Origin: Pectinatus haikarae
Lineage (GTDB): Bacteria; Bacillota; Negativicutes; Selenomonadales; Selenomonadaceae
Reading direction: 5' to 3'
Assembly (NCBI RefSeq): GCF_015732185.1
Contig: NZ_WIQM01000013.1
Location: 1-47,393, forward strand
DNA length: 47,393 nucleotides
Shown here: positions 27,116-35,140 of the stretch, in pieces
How positions within the stretch are numbered: position 1 is the stretch's first letter
Layout: every line of letters starts with the position of its first letter
Translations under genes and position numbers: made by a program
Notes under the pieces: model-generated
The model's database searches: none
What the model was told of the DNA's origin: nothing
Seen by the model: the letters and a program-made list of their open reading frames with translations, nothing else

Positions 27116-28765
27116 TCAACTCTTTGTATATTTTTTGGCCGCCTCGGTAAGCTGCGGTATTATCTGTTTTTTGCGCGACATTACTCCGGGCAGATAAATT
27201 ATATTATCTGATGCATCATTTTTGAATGCCTCTCCTATAAGAGTTTTTGGTTCTCCCACAAACAATAGGTTTGTCGCCTCTTCAAGGATATTTGTGATCA
27301 TGACGAGACACATATCATAGTTGTCTTTTTCACACACCTGCTTCATATTTTTCAGCAGTTCGTCTTTTCTTTTTAATATATCCTCACTATCCATAACGGA
27401 AGTCTGACTTACGATCACCCGCCGGTCACCTATCTGAAATTCCTTCATATCATTTTTTACGATCTCCAGAGCCGTCATACCGGCAACGTCAGAGCCTGCC
27501 TTAAGAAGCTCCATACCATATTTATTAACATCAACTTCAGCAATTTGTGCCAAGGCTTCCGCCGTTTCTTTGTCATGAGGCGTACAGGTCGGTGATTTGA
27601 AAAGCACTGTATCCGATATTATGGCAGAAAGCATCAATCCCGCTATTTGCTTTGGTATTTCCACATTATACTGAAAATACATATCTGTCACTATCGTGCT
27701 TGTGCAGCCTACACGATCCTGTCTGGTAAATATTGGTTCACCTGTCTGCAATCCGCCCAGCCTGTGATGATCTATTATTTCAAGGATGCGTGCCTCTTCA
27801 ATACCTTCAACAGCTTGTGTCCGTTCATTGTGATCTACCAAAATCAATTCTGTCTTCTCCGGTTCCATCATTTTGTCGGCACTTACCATACCCACTACCT
27901 GATCATTTTCTACTACCGGATAATTGCGGAATTTCTTTTTTTCCATTATGCCTTTTATATCACTGAGCATATCAGTAGGTTTAAAATATGTAACATCAGT
28001 CTGCATGATGCGTGATATCGGAACACACTGATTGATAAGCCGGGCGCATGTATATGTATCATACGGTGTCAATAGAACAATGACGCCTCTGTGCCGGGCT
28101 TCCTCTATCACTTCCGCAGGGACTTTCCCGTTGCCGGTGATTATAAGACATGTTATTTTCTTTTCAAGGCAGGCCTTCAGCGTAGCTGCCATCCTGTCGC
28201 CCACCAGTACTACATCATTCTCTTCGATTATTTCCTCTATCATCCGCAGGCTGCCTGCAGCTATACGGACATCACCGTCAATTACCTTATTTTCATCGCC
28301 GTCAACCATCACCGTCCCGTCAATAATTGAAAGCACGTCCTTCACAGTTACCCTGGTATCTGAAAAGCTTTGCATCCCAAGATCATCAAAATAGCGCTTG
28401 GCAAGATCACTTACTGTGACTATTCCCACTAAGGCACTTTTTCCAGCCACAACTGGAATAGATTTAACGTCAGTTTCCCGCATCAGCTTTCCCAGACTGC
28501 GAAGGTTATCATTTTCGCTTATTACAGTATGATTTTCCGGCATTATATCGCTTACACGCGGATATATGTCAGTAACCAATTCGGGACTTTTCATATTAAA
28601 ATAGTTCAGTGCGAATTCGGTCTCTTTATTTATCTTGCCCGCACGTGCGGCAACGGCATCAGTCCCCAGAGATCTTTTAAAATTAGCATAGCTGATGGCA
28701 GAGCAGATAGAATCCGTGTCGGGGTTCCTGTGTCCTATAACATATATCGGTTTTTTTTCATGCAT
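27116..28765 (-). CDS. Manganese-dependent inorganic pyrophosphatase with CBS-DRTGG-CBS insert
   Basis: A 549-residue family II PPase. The DHH motifs are GHRNPDTDSICSAI near 11-24, LVDHNE, EIIDHHRLGG, and the C-terminal substrate motif SRKKQIIPQL. Between the first motif and the rest (residues ~65-300) lies a regulatory insert: CBS1 (RVSDIMPENHTVISENDNLR, VGIVTVSDLAKRYF), a DRTGG domain (VVLVGDRMAATLKACLEKK) and CBS2 (FRNYPVVENDQVVGMVSADK). Known relatives are inhibited by AMP/ADP and activated by ATP and diadenosine polyphosphates. It hydrolyses PPi to Pi, pulling biosynthesis forward. ATG with GGAGG 11 bases upstream. It lies 99 bases after rqcH. Confidence 0.93.
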   Translation of the reverse strand: MHEKKPIYVIGHRNPDTDSICSAISYANFKRSLGTDAVAARAGKINKETEFALNYFNMKSPELVTDIYPRVSDIMPENHTVISENDNLRSLGKLMRETDVKSIPVVAGKSALVGIVTVSDLAKRYFDDLGMQSFSDTRVTVKDVLSIIDGTVMVDGDENKVIDGDVRIAAGSLRMIEEIIEENDVVLVGDRMAATLKACLEKKITCLIITGNGKVPAEVIEEARHRGVIVLLTPYDTYTCARLINQCVPISRIMQTDVTYFKPTDMLSDIKGIMEKKKFRNYPVVENDQVVGMVSADKMMEPEKTELILVDHNERTQAVEGIEEARILEIIDHHRLGGLQTGEPIFTRQDRVGCTSTIVTDMYFQYNVEIPKQIAGLMLSAIISDTVLFKSPTCTPHDKETAEALAQIAEVDVNKYGMELLKAGSDVAGMTALEIVKNDMKEFQIGDRRVIVSQTSVMDSEDILKRKDELLKNMKQVCEKDNYDMCLVMITNILEEATNLLFVGEPKTLIGEAFKNDASDNIIYLPGVMSRKKQIIPQLTEAAKKYTKS

Positions 28766-28864
28766 TAAAAATACTACCTCCAGATCATTTCATATCATCT
28801 AAGTATATCTTGGATAATATTATACATCAAATACCATTCACACAAAAGATTTACATAGTATTTT

Positions 28865-30610
28865 TTATATCTGCTTCAGTTTTTGCAGCAAATTTTCCTT
28901 TACGGTGACGTATAACGTTTTATTATTGGTAAAAATGACAAACCCGGGCTTTGCTCCTGACGGTTTTTTTACATATCTGCACATTGTGTAGTCAACAGGC
29001 ACTTTTGATGAATTTCTGGCTTTTGAATAATAAGCGGCCAGCATTGCAGCCTCTTCTATACTTTGTTGTTCCGGCAGCCTGCCCGCTGTCCGTATTATTA
29101 CATGCGAACCCGGTATGTTTTTTGTATGCAGCCATATATCATCCGGCTGTGCTGTCTTCAGCGTAAGTCTGTCATTCTGGAAATTATTTTTCCCCACAAG
29201 GACCTCACTTCCGTCCGACAGAATAAATTTAAACGGAGTTGACACAGGAAGTGCCATTCGTTTGCGTTTTTCTTCTTGAATATAGCCATTTTTTACAAGT
29301 TCTGCCCTTATATCGGCAATCTCTGAAAGGGCAGAAGACGACTCAAGAGAAAGTTCTATAGTGGTCAGATATTCTATATCATCGGAACAGCAGGCTAGCT
29401 GTTCCTTTAATATTTTTTCCGCACGGCGCAGCTTATCATATTTATTGTAATATTTTTGCATATTTTGAATGACTGTCAGCTTTTTATCCATTGCAATCTT
29501 TAATAGTGTCCCATTTTCATCATATATATCGGGTACTGCAATCATATCATCCATATGATCCTTAAATTGATATTGATAAGTCATGATATTATCTGCTTTG
29601 TTTTTTTGTTCCTGAGCATTTTGGGCAGCCTGAAGTTCCTTGATCAATTTTTCCTTTTTATTTTTCTGACGAGTCAGCTCATTTACTGCTACTTTACGGA
29701 GCTGCTCCTTCTCCGGCGATATATAATCATCAATCAAAACATATGCCGCTTCCAGCATCATGCTCATTGTCGGAAACTTTTTTACCTGCTGCTGATAATT
29801 ATGCAACGGAAAAGCAGCCATCGCTATCACTTTATTTCCATCATTTTGTATAAATAAAGGCATAAATTGCTTTTCTTTATAAAGAGAAATGATTTCCTGC
29901 AGTGCTCCTGTCAGAGAAGAAAAATCATCATCATTCAATTTGCTCACTGATATATCAGCAGGTAATCCCGCTAAAAACAATAATTCTCTGACTGTCACCG
30001 GACCAAATCCTGCGCCCAGCTGCAAAACAGCCTTATATATACTTTTATCGCTCTGCTCTCTCACACGGGAAATAAAATTCTCCTCGGTTGTCAACAGTAC
30101 ATTGATGCTCTCCTGAGGAGGCGGCGGCAGATATGTCTGCTGAGGCAAAACTGTACGCACCCGGCTGCTGTTAACACCTACACGCCTCAGAGAATCAATA
30201 ACAATGTCATTTTGCACCAATATCACGTTGCTGTACTTTCCCATCAGCTCCACATAAAGTTTTTTTGTAATTATCAGCGCGCCGGCACCCAAAGTATCTA
30301 TTTCAAACACCATTACCCGATCCAATCCCAGCTGAGATACCCCTGCTATCCGTCCGCCTTCAAACTGTTTTCGCAAAAGCATACAAAAAGTCGGCGGTTC
30401 CGGAGGATTCTCAGGCTGCTCCGCCGCTATAGCCGCAAAAGCCATACGCGGGTCCGTACAGAGATGCAGTATATACGTTTTTCCCGGCAGACGTACAGAA
30501 ATATATATATCAGCTTTGCGTGGCTGACAAATTTTATCAACACGCCCGCCAGTCAATATTTTATTCAGTTCATATACAGATGCATAAAGAGAAAACCCAT
30601 CGAGACCCAT
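28865..30610 (-). CDS. rqcH: Rqc2/RqcH-type NFACT ribosome quality-control protein
   Basis: A 581-residue protein, often annotated as fibronectin-binding protein. The NFACT-N domain starts MGLDGFSLYASVYELNKIL and contains FCMLLRKQFEGGRIAG. A central helix-hairpin region and a long coiled coil (KKEKLIKELQAAQNAQEQKN) follow. The C-terminal NFACT-R/DUF814 domain includes GKNNFQNDRLTLKTAQPDDI, WLHTKNIPGSHVII and SKARNSSKVPVDYTMCRYVKKP. In B. subtilis, RqcH binds obstructed 50S subunits and adds Ala tails that mark stalled nascent chains for degradation. ATG with GGAGAAG 5 bases upstream. A 26-bp palindrome lies 48 bases before the start. Confidence 0.93.
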   Translation of the reverse strand: MGLDGFSLYASVYELNKILTGGRVDKICQPRKADIYISVRLPGKTYILHLCTDPRMAFAAIAAEQPENPPEPPTFCMLLRKQFEGGRIAGVSQLGLDRVMVFEIDTLGAGALIITKKLYVELMGKYSNVILVQNDIVIDSLRRVGVNSSRVRTVLPQQTYLPPPPQESINVLLTTEENFISRVREQSDKSIYKAVLQLGAGFGPVTVRELLFLAGLPADISVSKLNDDDFSSLTGALQEIISLYKEKQFMPLFIQNDGNKVIAMAAFPLHNYQQQVKKFPTMSMMLEAAYVLIDDYISPEKEQLRKVAVNELTRQKNKKEKLIKELQAAQNAQEQKNKADNIMTYQYQFKDHMDDMIAVPDIYDENGTLLKIAMDKKLTVIQNMQKYYNKYDKLRRAEKILKEQLACCSDDIEYLTTIELSLESSSALSEIADIRAELVKNGYIQEEKRKRMALPVSTPFKFILSDGSEVLVGKNNFQNDRLTLKTAQPDDIWLHTKNIPGSHVIIRTAGRLPEQQSIEEAAMLAAYYSKARNSSKVPVDYTMCRYVKKPSGAKPGFVIFTNNKTLYVTVKENLLQKLKQI

Positions 30611-30657
30611 TATTCTTCTCCTTCACTTCATAAAAGCTTTTACCGTAAAATAAATTT

Positions 30658-30683
30658 AAATTTCAGCTGATCAGCTGAAATTT
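30658..30683. promoter_or_regulatory. 26-bp perfect palindrome upstream of rqcH
   Basis: AAATTTCAGCTGA followed directly by its reverse complement, a perfect 26-base palindrome with no spacer, in the divergent rqcH/hisD region, 48 bases before the rqcH start. It could be an operator for a dimeric regulator; in RNA only a 4-base loop hairpin would be possible. No matching site was noticed elsewhere in the window. Confidence 0.6.
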
Positions 30684-30708
30684 TCTTGCAATTAAATCAT
30701 TATATAAA

Positions 30709-30759
30709 GGATCAATAGTTTGCAGTTCATTAAAGATGAACACACACCCAAACTGATCC
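30709..30759. other. Interrupted hairpin in the rqcH/hisD divergent region
   Basis: Nested arms GGATC/GATCC, AGTTTG/CAAACT and GTTCAT/ATGAAC, with small internal loops and a 5-base terminal loop (taaag), total 51 bases. It lies upstream of the hisD promoter on the plus strand and upstream of rqcH on the minus strand. No adjacent T run. Confidence 0.5.
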
Positions 30760-30814
30760 AATCACGGGACAAAAATAATAGACTGAGTATATCATCTATG
30801 TATATTGCGGTCAA

Positions 30815-30847
30815 ATTATTGCAATAATCCCGTCTCGACGTTACAAT
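30815..30847 (+). promoter_or_regulatory. Promoter of the hisD-like gene with palindrome over -35
   Basis: TTGCAA (30819-30824), 17-base spacer, TACAAT (30842-30847). The -35 is inside a perfect 14-base palindrome, ATTATTGCAATAAT (30815-30828), suggesting an operator. The predicted leader before the ATG at 30890 is about 36 bases. Confidence 0.7.
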
Positions 30848-30889
30848 ACTAAGTAATCTTTATAAAAACACAAGGGGATTTGATAAAAA

Positions 30890-32152
30890 ATGCAAACCAT
30901 TAAAAAAGCTGCCCATAAAACTTATGAACGTACCCCCGAGCTTATCCACAGTGTGGAATCAATAATAAAAAGCGTAAAAGAAAAAGGTGATGACGCATTA
31001 AAAACATTGAGTGAAAAATTCGATGGCATACCTCTAAAGAATATCAAAGTTTCCCGGCAGGACATTGAAGAAGCTTATAAGCTGATCAGTCCGGAGACTA
31101 TAAGGCATTTAAAATTTGCCGCCAGTCAAATAGAATTTTACGCGAAGAAGCAGCTTGAATGTTTGAAAGAACTTGAAATCCCCAGCAAAGTGGACGGAGT
31201 GACATTAGGTCACAGGCTTATACCTGTGGATGCATGCGGGGCATACGTGCCCGGCGGCAGATATCCTCTGCCGAGTACAGCATTGATGCTGGCAATACCG
31301 GCAAAGGTCGCCGGTGTGAAGAGAATAGCCGCAGTAAGTCCCGCTTCAAAGAAATATGGAAAAATCCATCCCGCAGTACTGGTGGCTATGGATATAGCCG
31401 GTGTCAATGAAATATATTGCGTAGGCGGAGCACAGGCAGTCGGTGCACTGACCTATGGTACATCGACAATAACACCGGTCGATATGATAGTAGGTCCCGG
31501 CAACAGATACGTCACAGAAGCCAAAAGACAGGTCCTCGGTGAAGTAGGGATAGACAGTCTTGCAGGACCCAGTGAGGTACTGATAATAGCTGACGGCACT
31601 ACACATGCCGATTATACAGCAATGGATATTCTTGCGCAGAGCGAACATGATCCGAACGCAAGAGCAATTTTAATTACAACGGATAAAAAATATGCCGAAG
31701 AAGTAGAAGAAAAAATAAAAAAATATGTAAAAGAATTGCCCACAGGTGAAACAGCCTATAAATCATGGGAAGATAACGGCATTATCCTTCTCGCCGAAAA
31801 TGAAAACGAAATGGTGGCCGCGGCAAATAAACTGGCTCCTGAACACCTTGAAATACATACCGCAGACTCTGTCAAACTCAGCGGCCGACTCAAAAATTAT
31901 GGATCACTATTTATCGGGGAATATACGCCGGTGGCTTTTGGTGACTATTGCTCAGGGACTAATCACACTCTGCCGACGATGCGCACAGCCAGATATTCAA
32001 ATGGTGTTTATGTGGGAACCTTCATTAAAACATCCTTTTATCAGCATATAACTCAGACAGGCTGCAAAAACCTTGCCGATACCTGTATGCATCTGGCAGA
32101 AGTAGAGGGACTTATGGCACACCAAAAATCTGTTTCCATACGACTCGAATAA
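30890..32152 (+). CDS. HisD-family dehydrogenase (histidinol dehydrogenase or HpsN-like paralogue)
   Basis: A 420-residue protein of the histidinol dehydrogenase superfamily. It has CGAYVPGGRYPLPSTALM, VGGAQAVGALTYGT and IVGPGNRYVTEAKRQ. The zinc/catalytic residues are all visible: Q and H in LAQSEHDPNA, Glu-His in APEHLEI, Asp in FGDYCSGTNHTLPT and the late His in LMAHQKSVSI. True HisD oxidises L-histidinol to histidine in two NAD+ steps. The segment after LPT (MRTARYSNGVYVGTFIKT) looks more like the HisD-like clade that includes sulfopropanediol dehydrogenase HpsN than like biosynthetic HisD, and no other his gene is nearby. The substrate is therefore left open. The Shine-Dalgarno AAGGGG is 12 bases before the ATG. 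Confidence 0.8.
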   Translation: MQTIKKAAHKTYERTPELIHSVESIIKSVKEKGDDALKTLSEKFDGIPLKNIKVSRQDIEEAYKLISPETIRHLKFAASQIEFYAKKQLECLKELEIPSKVDGVTLGHRLIPVDACGAYVPGGRYPLPSTALMLAIPAKVAGVKRIAAVSPASKKYGKIHPAVLVAMDIAGVNEIYCVGGAQAVGALTYGTSTITPVDMIVGPGNRYVTEAKRQVLGEVGIDSLAGPSEVLIIADGTTHADYTAMDILAQSEHDPNARAILITTDKKYAEEVEEKIKKYVKELPTGETAYKSWEDNGIILLAENENEMVAAANKLAPEHLEIHTADSVKLSGRLKNYGSLFIGEYTPVAFGDYCSGTNHTLPTMRTARYSNGVYVGTFIKTSFYQHITQTGCKNLADTCMHLAEVEGLMAHQKSVSIRLE

Positions 32153-32184
32153 TATTCGGATATTCTTTTCTTTTTTCAATATAG

Positions 32185-32213
32185 TTGCATTAAATGCAAA
32201 TAGATATTACAAT
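32185..32213 (+). promoter_or_regulatory. Promoter of dapF with palindrome over -35
   Basis: TTGCAT (32185-32190), 17-base spacer, TACAAT (32208-32213). TTGCAT-TAA-ATGCAA is an inverted repeat spanning the -35. Predicted leader about 30 bases. Arrangement and boxes resemble the hisD-like gene's promoter. Confidence 0.7.
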
Positions 32214-32248
32214 TATTATGTATTACTATAAGGTCTGGAGGGTTTATT

Positions 32249-33088
32249 ATGCAATTAAAATTTTCCAAATGGCATGGCTGCGGTAATGATTTTGTCCTTG
32301 TCAATGGGTTCAATGAGAATATAAATGATATCCAGGAACATTCTGCCGCCATCTGTGACAGGCATTTTGGCGTAGGCGCGGATGGTGTTATTCTCACACT
32401 GCCTTCTAAAACATGTGATTTTCGGATGCAGATATTTAATTCTGACGGCACTGAAGCCGAGATGTGCGGCAATGGTATACGCTGTTTTGCCCTTGATGCC
32501 TATAAATCCGGTCTCACCGATAAACTTTCTTTTACTGTAGAAACCAAAGCCGGTATTATGCGCCCGCGGCTGACAGCTGACAATAAAGCATCTGTATGCG
32601 TAAATATGGGAGAACCAGTACTGGCTGGCGAACAGATTCCTATAAAAGGCTGTGGCAGTGAACATATAATCAATAAACAAATAACCGTTGATGACAATCA
32701 ATTCTATATTACCTGTGTTTCCATGGGTAATCCTCATTGTGTTATTTTTGTTGATGATATTAAAAAAATCGATATTAATAAATGGGGCCCCGTACTGGAA
32801 AAATACGAAATTTTCCCCAATAAGACCAATGTGGAGTTCGTTCAGGTCATCAATCGCACTCATCTCCGTATGCGTGTATGGGAACGGGGCGCTGCCATAA
32901 CCTTGGCCTGCGGCACCGGTGCCTGCGCGTCACTTGTTGCTTCCGTCTTAAATGATCTATGTGACCGAAAAGCACGGCTCGAACTTGACGGCGGCGATCT
33001 TGCCATCGCTTGGGACGAGACAGACAATAATGTATACATGACCGGTCCGGCGAAAAAAGTATTTGAAGGTATATATTACAGTGAATAA
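32249..33088 (+). CDS. dapF: Diaminopimelate epimerase DapF
   Basis: A 279-residue protein of standard length. The two catalytic cysteines are in SDGTEAEMCGNGIRC (near residue 75) and LACGTGACASL (near residue 222). The substrate block FSKWHGCGNDFVLVNG is at the N-terminus, and GNPHCVIFVDD is present. It interconverts LL- and meso-diaminopimelate for peptidoglycan and lysine; dapB and asd of the same pathway lie 11 kb downstream. ATG with GGAGGG 7 bases upstream. A small AT hairpin after hisD (around 32144-32170) may end the previous transcript. Confidence 0.97.
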   Translation: MQLKFSKWHGCGNDFVLVNGFNENINDIQEHSAAICDRHFGVGADGVILTLPSKTCDFRMQIFNSDGTEAEMCGNGIRCFALDAYKSGLTDKLSFTVETKAGIMRPRLTADNKASVCVNMGEPVLAGEQIPIKGCGSEHIINKQITVDDNQFYITCVSMGNPHCVIFVDDIKKIDINKWGPVLEKYEIFPNKTNVEFVQVINRTHLRMRVWERGAAITLACGTGACASLVASVLNDLCDRKARLELDGGDLAIAWDETDNNVYMTGPAKKVFEGIYYSE

Positions 33089-33998
33089 AATAAAAAATCT
33101 GACTGTGCGAAGTATGACAGGCTTTGGTACAGCTGCCTGCGATAAAGAAAATTACAAAATAACCATAGAAATAAAGTCAGTCAATAACAGGTACAAAGAT
33201 GTATCTGCTCATCTGCCAATGGGACTGAGATCCTTGGAGCAGGTCATCAATGATTGCCTGAACAAATACTCGCTGCGCGGTAAAATCGACATATATGTCA
33301 ACTTTATTGATAAGACTGGTGATAGCAACAGTATTACCGTCGACCGGAATCTTGTTTCTTCTTATCAAAAAGCGTTGACGAAAATCGCTGGCATTATCAA
33401 TTCAGAACCGCTCTCCGGCAATATGTCAATACATGAACTCATTGCTTTATCAGCCTATCCCGGCATACTGACAAGAGAAGATAAAATTCCTGACATTGAA
33501 AGTCTGCGGGATGATTTTATAAATACGCTGGAAGGAGCATTGGCAGTCTTTTTACAGATGAAATTGACGGAAGGAAAAAATCTTTGCCATGATATACTAT
33601 ATCGCATCGACATAATCCGAAAAAAGACCGGCTGTCTGTGCGAGCTTAATCCGGCAATAGTAGAAAAATACCGTCAGAATCTTATAACTACCCTTGGAGA
33701 ATATCTTAATGCTAATGATATAGACCAGACGCGCATAATTCAGGAAGCAGCTATTTACGCGGAAAAAACCAATTATACAGAAGAAACTACCAGATTAAAA
33801 AGCCATCTAGATCAATTTGAACAGACTCTTAAAGCCTGCGGCAATATCGGCAGGAAGCTGGATTTCATTGTTCAGGAAATGAACCGGGAAATAAATACCA
33901 TAGCTTCAAAGGCAAATTCTTCTCAGGCAGGTCAGCTTGTTGTTGATGTCAAAGGAGAAATAGAAAAAATCCGCGAACAAATACAAAATATAGAATAG
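33081..33998 (+). CDS. yicC: YicC/YloC-family endoribonuclease-like protein
   Basis: About 305 residues. The family start VRSMTGFGTAACDKENYKIT is followed by EIKSVNNRYKDVSAHLPMGL and SLRGKIDIYVNF, and the C-terminal DUF1732 block is FIVQEMNREINTIASKANSS followed by the V-KGEIEKIREQIQNIE tail. E. coli YicC is an RNase affecting small-RNA turnover; B. subtilis YloC is the homologue and lies in the same operon. The GTG at 33081 is chosen (8-base overlap with dapF, AAGG 11 bases upstream); a GTG at 33105 directly before RSMTGFG is also possible but lacks a Shine-Dalgarno. Confidence 0.93.
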   Translation: MNKIKNLTVRSMTGFGTAACDKENYKITIEIKSVNNRYKDVSAHLPMGLRSLEQVINDCLNKYSLRGKIDIYVNFIDKTGDSNSITVDRNLVSSYQKALTKIAGIINSEPLSGNMSIHELIALSAYPGILTREDKIPDIESLRDDFINTLEGALAVFLQMKLTEGKNLCHDILYRIDIIRKKTGCLCELNPAIVEKYRQNLITTLGEYLNANDIDQTRIIQEAAIYAEKTNYTEETTRLKSHLDQFEQTLKACGNIGRKLDFIVQEMNREINTIASKANSSQAGQLVVDVKGEIEKIREQIQNIE

Positions 33999-34037
33999 AT
34001 GCGCAGCTGCATTTATTTTAAGGAAAGGCTGGATCAT

Positions 34038-34310
34038 ATGAGTATTAAATTGATCAATATAGGCTTCGGAAATATTGTATCGGCAAACAGAGTAATTGCT
34101 ATAGTCAGCCCGGAATCGGCACCCATAAAACGGATTATTCAGGAAGCCAGAGAAGCCGGTCAACTGATTGATGCTACTTACGGACGCCGCACACGCGCTG
34201 TCATCATAGTCGACAGCGATCACGTGATTTTGTCTGCCATCCAACCAGAAACAGTAGCCAATCGTATAATTGACGATAATAATGACATAGCAAAGGATAA
34301 AGATAAATAA
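34038..34310 (+). CDS. remA: Extracellular matrix regulator RemA (DUF370)
   Basis: A 90-residue protein starting [20 protein letters not shown], with [19 protein letters not shown] and the conserved [20 protein letters not shown] and [15 protein letters not shown], all RemA hallmarks. In B. subtilis, RemA is a DNA-binding activator of biofilm-matrix and osmoprotection genes and sits between yloC and gmk, exactly as here. The ATG at 34038 is preferred over the frame start at 33999 because the family begins at MSIKLINIG and AAAGG is 9 bases upstream. The stop is immediately followed by the gmk ATG. Confidence 0.93.
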   Translation: MSIKLINIGFGNIVSANRVIAIVSPESAPIKRIIQEAREAGQLIDATYGRRTRAVIIVDSDHVILSAIQPETVANRIIDDNNDIAKDKDK

Positions 34311-34925
34311 ATGCCCATCAAAGGAAATCTGATCATTCTGTCCGGTCCTTCCGGCACAGGCAAGGGTACTGTCTGCAAAAAACTTTTGACGCTGAATAAA
34401 AATATTTTTTATTCTATTTCAGCCACCACGCGTCTGCCCCGCCCCGGTGAAAGAAACGGGCGTGAATACTGGTTTTTGAATAAAAAAGACTTTGAGAGAA
34501 TGATAAAAGGAAATAAACTTTTGGAGTGGGCGAAAGTTTATGACAATTATTATGGAACTCCTCTGGAAAAAATCAACAGCCTCAGAGAGCAGGGCAAAGA
34601 TGTTCTGCTGGAGATAGACACTCAGGGTGCCCTGTCTGTCATGGAGAAAGCTGCTGACGGTATTTTCATCTTCCTCTTGCCGCCGTCTTTGCATGAATTG
34701 GAAAAAAGGATACGCGGCCGCGGCACAGAAACACAGGAAGTTATCCAAAAACGCCTTGATGCGGCTGTCGGTGAAATATCCCTTGGTACAAGATACCATT
34801 ATCTAGTTGTCAACAGAAATGTGACGGAGGCTGTCAGTCAGCTCAATGCTATAATTACAGCCGAACATTGCCGCACAGAACGAAATATCGAAATTTTAGA
34901 TAAAGTAAAAAATGAGGAGATATAA
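34311..34925 (+). CDS. gmk: Guanylate kinase Gmk
   Basis: A 204-residue protein with P-loop [17 protein letters not shown] at residues ~9-25, GMP-binding [20 protein letters not shown] and [13 protein letters not shown], and a lid with [19 protein letters not shown]. It phosphorylates GMP to GDP, feeding GTP (the CodY effector) and dGTP pools. ATG follows the remA TAA directly; the Shine-Dalgarno (AAAGGA) lies inside remA. rpoZ begins 2 bases after its stop. Confidence 0.97.
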   Translation: MPIKGNLIILSGPSGTGKGTVCKKLLTLNKNIFYSISATTRLPRPGERNGREYWFLNKKDFERMIKGNKLLEWAKVYDNYYGTPLEKINSLREQGKDVLLEIDTQGALSVMEKAADGIFIFLLPPSLHELEKRIRGRGTETQEVIQKRLDAAVGEISLGTRYHYLVVNRNVTEAVSQLNAIITAEHCRTERNIEILDKVKNEEI

Positions 34926-34927
34926 TT

Positions 34928-35140
34928 ATGGATATAGTAAATCCTTCGATCGATGAATTGATGCCCAAAGTAGACAGTAAATATACGCTTGTCGTTCTTG
35001 CGTCCAAGCGTGCACGTGAAATTCTTGATGGTTCAAAAATCAGAGCATCAAAGGTTTCTACAAAAAATGTCACGAATGCTTTGGAAGAAGTAGCAGAAAA
35101 TAAAATTACCTTTCAACGCATAAAAAATGGTATAAAATAA
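34928..35140 (+). CDS. rpoZ: RNA polymerase omega subunit RpoZ
   Basis: A 70-residue protein with [20 protein letters not shown] and [11 protein letters not shown], the core of omega, which binds the beta' C-terminus and helps RNA polymerase assembly. GAGGAG 8 bases before the ATG. The gene is between gmk and coaBC as in B. subtilis (yloH). Its TAA overlaps the coaBC ATG (TAATG), so coupling is likely. Confidence 0.95.
   Translation: MDIVNPSIDELMPKVDSKYTLVVLASKRAREILDGSKIRASKVSTKNVTNALEEVAENKITFQRIKNGIK

Noticed and set aside
30611-30889. Histidine T-box leader before the hisD-like gene
   Set aside because: No T-box consensus or antiterminator/terminator pair was seen, and the predicted leader is only about 36 bases.
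32255-32863. 202-codon minus-strand frame opposite dapF
   Set aside because: Shadow of dapF, which has intact motifs; no start signal and no recognisable domain.
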